DNA from: Pseudogymnoascus destructans | Taxonomy: Eukaryota; Ascomycota; Leotiomycetes; Thelebolales; Thelebolaceae | Direction of reading: 5' to 3' | Length of the DNA stretch: 64,000 nt | Assembly: GCF_001641265.1 (NCBI RefSeq) | Contig: NW_020167556.1 | Location: 1 to 64,000 of the forward strand | Shown here: in pieces, positions 57,292-64,000 of the stretch | How the letters are laid out: each line of letters starts with the position of its first letter | Position numbering within the stretch: the stretch's first letter is position 1 | Program-made: the position numbers and the translations under genes | The notes under the pieces: model-generated | What the model was told of the DNA's origin: nothing | The model's database searches: none | The model's input: only the letters and a program-made list of their open reading frames with translations

Positions 57292-57377
57292 TAGGAAGAA
57301 AAGGAATTGAACCTTCGACAGCAAAAGGCTATTGAGTTTACAGCTCAACCCGTCATACCAACAAACGGAACCTTCCT
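57292..57377 (-). tRNA. trnY: tRNA-Tyr (GTA), unit C
   Basis: Same as 16785-16870. Confidence 0.92.
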
Positions 57378-57421
57378 TTAGTATACAATATCTTAAATAT
57401 TACATACAGTTTTTTTTACTT

Positions 57422-58930
57422 TAATTAGCCCCGTGCAATTTCCACTACACGAACCGTATTTCGACTTAACACCAATCGAAGTAACACATACGAAAATTAA
57501 CTAAATATATATAAAGAACGTATTATCTTAATTAAAAATAAATAGTTGACCAAACTTATTGCATAAACTTCTTTCAGCGCGCGACGAGTAGTAAGTACCT
57601 ATCCGAGAAAAAATTCACCGTGACATGGTGATTCACGATTACTAGTAATTCCTTCTTCATGTAGTCGAGTTACAGACTACAATCCGTATTATATCCTACT
57701 TTTGAGATTAGCTTAAATTCACATTTTCGCATCTCTTTGTATAGGGTTATGTGGCACGTCTATAGCCCACAACATTAAGGTCATGATGACTTGTCTTGGT
57801 CCCATATATCAACCAATATAATGGCGAACTGCTCTATAAAATACTATTTAAAAATAAAGCAAGGGTTTACGTTAATTTTATGGAACTAACCAAAATCTCA
57901 CGACATTAACTGAAGACAGCCGTGCAACGCTTGTAATAATTTTAACCAATTAAGATTAAAAATAATATGCAAATCGTGGTGAGGTTTTTCGTGGATTATC
58001 GAATTAAATAACATACTTCACTACTGATTTCAGAAACGGCCTAATGATTTCAGTTTCTGCGTTGCCGCATTACTCTTAAGGTGAAATGCTTACACTTTCA
58101 TTTATATGCTAAATTAATCTAGCATATGGCATTTAGAATTCTCTGCCTGGACTACTAGGGTATCTAATCCTGTTTGCTACCCAGGCCTTCGTACCTCAAC
58201 GTCAGTTATTAGATAGAAGGTTGCTTTCGCCTTTACCAGTCTCTAAGGTATAATTAAATATAAACTCTCCACCATAAATACCTCCTTCTCCTATAAAACT
58301 CTAGTACTATCGTACCCTTTTTTGGGCTAATAATACCGTCTAGGTACCCTTTAAACCTATTAAAGATGAATAACACTTGTCTTTTACGTATTACCGCGAC
58401 TGCTGGCACGTATTTTGGTCAAGACAAATAGATAAAAATTTGTCATAATCAATATTATATCTAGAACTTTATTCGACAGTCGATGCTTACCTTTATTTTT
58501 AGGTTTCACAAGCCGAAGCTTTACGTTCTTCCAAATTGCTGGTTCAGCCTTTAGGCTATTGACCAATATTCCCCACTGCTGTACTATACGTATTGGGCTT
58601 TTTTCAGACCCAATGTGACCGATGGACCTCTCAGCCTCGATTACGGAATTTTAAGCTAGTTAAGCCATTACCTTAACTACTACCTATCCGAGATATTTAT
58701 TGTCATCTTAAAGCGGAAATTTACTTCCTTTCTTTATAAGGTATTTATTAGCCTTACTTTAAGGTAGCCAAAATATCATATACTCACCTGTACACCACTT
58801 TTAATTAAATAAATAGTTTTCCAGGCTTAACCTGAAGACTATTATATTATATTAAACGTACGATTAGCATGTGTCAAGCATTTGGACAGCGTTCATTCAG
58901 AGCCATCATCAAACTCAAATATATTCTATA
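57422..58930 (-). rRNA. rns: Small subunit ribosomal RNA, unit C copy
   Basis: Collinear with 16915-18430, with a few short indels (near 58316 and 58475). Ends estimated. Confidence 0.92.
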
Positions 58931-59564
58931 ATTGTATTAATAATTAATTAGTTAATTAAATATTAATACTACTAATGTATTTAACATTACAATAATTTAA
59001 GATCATCCCCGACAGAGCCTGGATTATAACCAGTTGTATTAATAACTTAATAATCTGATTCAGATTTTTAAGATATTACATTTAATGAAAATTGCACATG
59101 ATATACACTTTGTATTTATACAAATAAATCCTCTATTAAATTTAAATAATTCTTGTAGACTATATGTATAAATCTAAGAAAATCTAAAAATAAATAGATA
59201 TACAATTAAGCCAGTTTCTGTTTAATAATTAGTCTGTCTTAACTTTTAACTGTAGGCTTGTATTTTAACATAATACTACGTAATAAACAAGATAGACTTG
59301 CTTAAATGTATTTCATATACAAAATTTTGTATATTAAAAAATTTTTCTGTACTATACCAAAAACTTTAGCTTTAACACTTTATACCTGTATAAGTTTAAT
59401 AAACACTGGACTTTAACAAATCTATATGCAAATTTTATATTAATATAAGATTTATTCTTAATATACCTATTGATCTTAACCATACCTATGGTTAAACATA
59501 CGTATAAATACCTATCTAAAATTTAAAATAAAAAATCTAATCATAAAATTACAAAATTTTCATT

Positions 59565-59601
<37 letters not shown>

Positions 59602-59630
59602 AATTTATTATAATATAATATGTCTTACAC
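58931..59630. other. atp6-rns spacer, unit C
   Basis: Same as 18431-19126; no gene seen. The AT dinucleotide run near 59570-59597 differs in arrangement from unit A. Confidence 0.6.
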
Positions 59631-60413
59631 TTAATGTAAATCTAATCCATCTTTAATGTAACTACTTGTTAATACCACAAACACTTGAGCTTGTATAAAA
59701 GCAATACCCAATTCAAGACCACAGAAAGCAATTATAAACGCTAAAGGCATTAAACCTAAAAAGAAGAATATAAATCCTGAAGTCATGATATTATAAGTAA
59801 ATCCAGCTAAGATATGTAATAACATATGACCACTTAAGATATTAGCAGCTAATCTAAGCCCTAATGATACAGCTCTAGCTAAATAAGAAATAAATTCAAT
59901 TAAAACTAATAAAGGTAATAAACCTAAAGGACAACCAGCTGGTACTAATAAAGAAAAGAACTCTAACCCGTGTTTTTGGAATCCTAATATAGTTGCACCT
60001 AAAACTATAGTAAAACTAAGTCCAAAAGTTAATACAAAATGACTAGTAGATGCAAAGCTATATGGAACTAAACCTATTAAATTATTAATTAAAATAAATA
60101 CAAATAAGGCATATATAAAAGGGAAATATAATTGACCTTTTACAGAGTTTATTTGATTTGTAACAATACTATGTATTGTTGCATATAATGTTTCTTGACT
60201 AATTGATCAGCTATTACTTATAATTTTATTATAATTAGTAGCTAAAACACTACCACTTAAAATTATAAAAGTAGATATTAATAAATATAATCCTATATTT
60301 GTAATAGATATGTTAATATCTCCCAATATAGGGGCTTCCATACTTAGAAGGTTTCTTATTTCAAACTGATCAAGGGGACTAGCAATTTCTCTCAATATGT
60401 TTGAATGTGTCAT
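59631..60413 (-). CDS. atp6: ATP synthase subunit a (intact copy)
   Basis: Membrane subunit a of the Fo sector, which forms the proton half-channels next to the subunit c ring. It has 260 codons in table 4 from ATG (60413) to TAA (59631). The conserved helix with the essential Arg reads RAVSLGLRLAANILSGH, and the C-terminal helix has LELGIAFIQAQVFVVLTSSY. PFIYALFVFILINNLIGLVPY is also typical. The ring subunit it works with (atp9) is present here only as a relic, so it must pair with an imported subunit c. Confidence 0.97.
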
Positions 60414-60552
60414 TATTTTTATTATCTCCTTATTTTTATTGTCTTTTTTTTTCGCATACTTAAAAGGATTTATATTATACCCTTTAAGTATATAAGGATT
60501 TAAATTCCTTTTCTAGTTTAACATAGTTTAAATAAACTAATTATAAACCTTA

Positions 60553-60623
60553 ATTCTTATCTAAGATTCGAACTTAGATCTAGATATTAGAAGTATCCTG
60601 CTCTACCATTGAGCTAATAAGAG
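60553..60623 (-). tRNA. trnR: tRNA-Arg (TCT), unit C
   Basis: Same as 20047-20117. Confidence 0.9.
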
Positions 60624-60653
60624 TATGGTTTACTTAAAGTTATATTAAAAAAA

Positions 60654-61757
60654 CTAAAGTAAAGGAATATTACTTGGTATTATATCAAAGCTATATAATA
60701 TACAAGGAACTAAAACGACAAAAGCAATAACTATAGGTAATAAAATTATTCAACAAAATGTCATTAATTGATCAAAACGTATTCTAGGGAAAGAAGCTCT
60801 AGCCCATATAAATACAAAAGTCATGATACAAGTTTTTAATCCTAAACTTAGACCATAATATAATCCTTCAGTTAAAGGGTTATAGTAATATTCAGGACCT
60901 AACACTTTATAATGTAAAGTTTCTTCTACATAGTAATCAAAATCTATAAACTGGAATAAACCAAATATAGAAAAAGGTAAAATATCGTATAAATATCCAC
61001 CTAAAAACAATATACTAGTTAAAACACAAATTAGAACAATACTAGAGTATTCGGCTAAAAAGAAAAATACAAATATAACTGCAGCGTGCTCTGTCATAAA
61101 TCCACTAACTAGTTCAGATTCAGCTTCAGCTAAATCAAAAGGGGCTCTATTAGTTTCTGCTATAGATCCTATTAAGAAGATTATAAATATGGGGAACAAA
61201 GGTATTATAAATCAAACGGCTCTTTGAGCTTCTACATTTACTGTAAGATTTAAACTACCTGTTAACATAATTACTAAAAGAATAGCTGAACTTAATATTA
61301 GTTCATAACTTATTAATTGAGCTGTACTTCTAAGTGAACCTAAAAAGGCATATTTACTATTTGCACTTCATCCTGCTAATAATATACCATATGTAGCTAA
61401 AGATGAAACAGCTAACATATATAATATACCTAAATTAAGATCACTTATAGCTAAACCAGGTCCATATGGTACTACAGCATAACCTAGCAGTGCAAATATT
61501 AAAGTTATAATTGGACCAAGGAAAAATAACACAAAATTAGCTTGTGTAGGTGATACATATTCTTTTAACAATAGTTTTAAGGCATCCGCGAATGCTTGTA
61601 ATAAACCATAGTAACCCACTGTATTCGGCCCTAATCTTCTTTGCATGCTAGCTAATCCTTTTCTTTCGGCTACTGTTAAATAAGCTACAGTTAATAACAC
61701 AGGCACAGTAACTAATAGCACTTCTACTATAGATATTAAGGTGGGTAAGTATATCAT
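60654..61757 (-). CDS. nad1: NADH dehydrogenase subunit 1 (intact copy)
   Basis: Complex I subunit at the base of the membrane arm that forms much of the quinone tunnel. It has 367 codons from ATG (61757) to TAG (60654). Motifs: LTVAERKGLASMQRRLGPN, LLQAFADALKLLLKE, SIAETNRAPFDLAEAESELV and FFLAEYSSIV. There is one long extra-helical segment before the C-terminus (YYVEETLHYKVLGPEYYYN), usual in ascomycetes. No intron. trnR(TCT) lies about 30 nt downstream. Confidence 0.97.
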
Positions 61758-61872
61758 TTTTTTTTTTTTTATAAAAACTTTTATTACTAATAATTCATAT
61801 TAATACCTAATACAATATAATGCAATAAAATTTATTTAGATATATTAGAAAGTAAAAATAAATTTAAATTTA

Positions 61873-61899
61873 AATTTAAATCAAATTTTGATTTAAATT
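61873..61899. repeat. Perfect AT palindrome, unit C
   Basis: Same 27 bases as 21366-21392. Confidence 0.75.
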
Positions 61900-62047
61900 A
61901 AATTCTATTCCATATTATTACCAGAACAAATATAACAATACAATAATAAAAATAAATATTTATTTAACTTAACAGTAAAAGCTCAGATAATTTATAAATA
62001 CATATACAAACATTATCAATATAAAATTTATATGCATAAGTATACCA

Positions 62048-62227
62048 TTAAAGCAAATAAAACACGAACTTTAAAGAAGATGGTACCAAAAATAGTATAT
62101 GAAAAAGTAGATCTCTAATTGTAAGATTTCTAGCTACACCTAAGATAAATGCACCTAATATTACTCCAATAATTAGTATATACTATAATTCCTGTAGTGA
62201 CTAAATATTTTTATAAAAATTTTGCGA
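62048..62227 (-). pseudogene. atp9: Relic of atp9, unit C copy
   Basis: Same sequence as 21541-21720, with LGAFILGVARN in one frame. The agreement of the two units shows the frame loss is not a read error. Confidence 0.75.
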
Positions 62228-62262
62228 CTTATTATATTTTTATTTTAATTAGCTTTTAATTA

Positions 62263-62336
62263 TAGAGATATGGAAGAATCGAACCCCTTATTATAGATCT
62301 GCAATCCAAATGCAAAACCATTTGCAACATATCTCT
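62263..62336 (-). tRNA. trnC: tRNA-Cys (GCA), unit C
   Basis: Same as 21756-21829. Confidence 0.88.
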
Positions 62337-62533
62337 ACGTAAAAACGTATAAAAATATCTCTACATACTTATATATCTTTAAGATCAAAGTTTAACCTGT
62401 AATATGACAATGTTTGAAATAATATATTACTAATACACATGTAACTCTTAAGATATAAGTGCTAGTCTTTTAAATAACATTAAAAAAATCTATAATTATT
62501 TATATGTACATACTTTTTTTTTTGTGTGTATAA

Positions 62534-63703
62534 CTAAGCCTTATGCGATTTAGTTATACTTAATTCCACTAATGTATTTTCTAATAAACTAACTAGAGGT
62601 ACTATTATTAAAAAGTGAGCAAAATAAATAACAGTACTTATTTGTCCAAATTCAATAAATGGAGATTCCACATGTTTAGCACCTAATACCAATAATATTA
62701 AGAAATTAGCTATAAACATATAAAAAGCTATTTTACTTAAAGGTCTGAATTGTATACCTCTAGATCTACTTAAATCTGTGTAAGGCATAGCTAATAATAT
62801 AAAAATAGCACCAAACATAGCAATAACACCTAATAATTTATTAGGAATAGATCTTAATATAGCATAGAAAGGTAATAAGTATCATTCAGGAACTATAGCA
62901 GGAGGAGTTTGCATAGGATTTGCTACAACATAGTTATCACTATCTCCTAAAACATTAGGCATAAAGAATACAAATACACTTAATACAATTATAAAGATAA
63001 ATATAGTTATTAAATCTTTAAATAAAAAATAAGGAGCAAAAGCTAATCTATCAAAATTACCTGAAACACCTAATGGATTACCAGATCCAGCACTGTCATG
63101 AAGAGCAATTAAGTGCATTAGAGCTAATGCAGCTAAAACAAAAGGTAAAACAAAATGTAAAGCAAAAAATCTATTTAAAGTAGCGTTATTAACAGAAAAA
63201 CCACCTCAAATAAATTCAACTATATCTTGTCCAACTCAAGGAATCGCACTCATAAGGTTTGTAATAACAGTCGCACCTCACAATGACATTTGGCCGTATG
63301 GTAAAACATAACCTAAGAATCCTGTAGCCATCATTAACACAAAAATAATTACACCTAATGTTCAAACTAATGTTCTAGGTGCTCTGTAAGACCCGTAATA
63401 TAAACCTCTTCCTATGTGTAAATACACTAAAAAAAAGAAGGCTGAAGCTGTATTACTGTGTAAGTAACGTATTAATCAACCATTATTAACATCACGCATG
63501 ATATGTTCTACTGAATTGAAAGCTTCTAATACACTAGGGTTGTAGTGCATTGCTAATGTAACTCCTGTTACTATTTGTACTATTAAACAAACGGCTAATA
63601 GAGAACCAAAGTTTCACAGATAGCTAATATTACTAGGTTGTGGTGAATCTATTAAATATGAATTAACCAATTTTAACAAAGGATGATTTTTAAAAATTCT
63701 CAT
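62534..63703 (-). CDS. cob: Cytochrome b (intact copy)
   Basis: Catalytic subunit of complex III with two b haems and the Qo and Qi sites. It has 389 codons in table 4 from ATG (63703, MRIFKNHPLLKLVNSYLIDS) to TAA (62534). The N-terminal helices carry the haem His pairs. WGATVITNLMSAIPWVGQDI and, further on, the Qo-site region before LHDSAGSGNPLGVSGN are visible. The end is LVELSITKSHKA. It is intron-free, which is notable because cob is often intron-rich in related fungi. Many TGA-Trp codons. Confidence 0.97.
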
Positions 63704-63936
63704 TTTATATACAGATAACATTAAATACTTATTTTTTAGAAATATAGATAACTTCTTATGTTAGTCCTTAACTAAAAACTAGGACTAGCTAAGTTAAATA
63801 ACTAGGTAAGTACCGTCTTACCCTATTTTAATTCTCTAATGGTTTAGTTTAAACAATATAATATTTAAGGATGTAAAGTTTTTACAATTAAATTAATTTG
63901 TGAAACTAAAACTTATACAAATTATTTTAACTATAT

Positions 63937-64000
63937 AAAGTGTGGAAGAGTCGAACTTCCTTAATACATATAAATAATAAAAGCAGAACCATCTGCAACA
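63937..64000 (-). pseudogene. Degenerate trnC-like sequence, unit C (cut by window end)
   Basis: Same as 23427-23497; about the last seven bases lie beyond the window. Confidence 0.55.

Larger units (their letters stand above)
48087..64000. other. Unit C: third pass, from rnl to the cob/nad5 spacer
   Basis: Collinear with about 7576-23490 of unit A. It gives the intact copies of rps3, atp6, nad1 and cob. cox3 and nad6 carry indels here. Confidence 0.93.

Noticed and set aside
58384..58566. 60-codon ORF inside rns
   Set aside because: Lies in conserved rRNA and is created by short indels present only in unit C.

Overview
The window is fungal mitochondrial DNA. The evidence is an AT-rich sequence, a standard set of respiratory-chain genes, many TGA codons read as Trp (translation table 4, with a matching trnW anticodon TCA), cloverleaf tRNAs, bacterial-type rnl and rns, and group I introns. 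An rps3 gene inside an rnl intron (position equivalent to E. coli 2449) is the arrangement of filamentous ascomycetes (Pezizomycotina). No atp8 or intact atp9 is present, while a recognisable atp9 relic lies between nad1 and trnC. Loss of both genes is known in Pleosporales (Dothideomycetes), so that order is my best inference. All genes lie on the minus strand.

The window is not 64 kb of unique sequence. It is one circle of about 32.15 kb written about twice. Unit A (1-32152) is a complete circle. Unit B (32153-48085) restarts at exactly the first base of the window and repeats the first half. A single N at 48086 breaks nad6, and unit C (48087-64000) restarts inside rnl and runs to the cob/nad5 spacer. 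The units differ mainly by single-base homopolymer indels, which look like sequencing error. Unit A is damaged in nad4, nad3, nad2 and rps3 and unit C in cox3 and nad6. For each gene the intact copy is named below.

Order of one circle in the direction of transcription (minus strand): nad4, orf394, cox2, trnG, cox1 (one group I intron with a GIY-YIG ORF), orf145, orf410, orf120 with a decayed partial duplicate, nad4L-nad5 (overlapping), an initiator-like tRNA with an altered anticodon, a trnC-like relic, cob, trnC, atp9 relic, nad1, trnR(TCT), atp6, rns, trnY, trnfM, trnN, trnR(ACG), nad6, a trnR-derived copy with anticodon ATG, a split ORF, two trnV, cox3, trnK, a second identical trnG, trnD, trnS, trnW, trnI, trnS, trnP, rnl (intron with rps3), trnE, trnM, trnL, trnA, trnF, trnL, trnQ, trnH, trnM, nad2-nad3 (overlapping), then nad4 again. 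I found no trnT.

The genes encode membrane subunits of complex I (nad1-6, nad4L), III (cob), IV (cox1-3) and ATP synthase (atp6), plus the parts needed to translate them (rRNAs, tRNAs, rps3). The least explained content is four unrecognised ORFs (orf394, orf410, orf145, orf120), a family of duplicated tRNA genes, some with changed anticodons, and the atp9 fossil.
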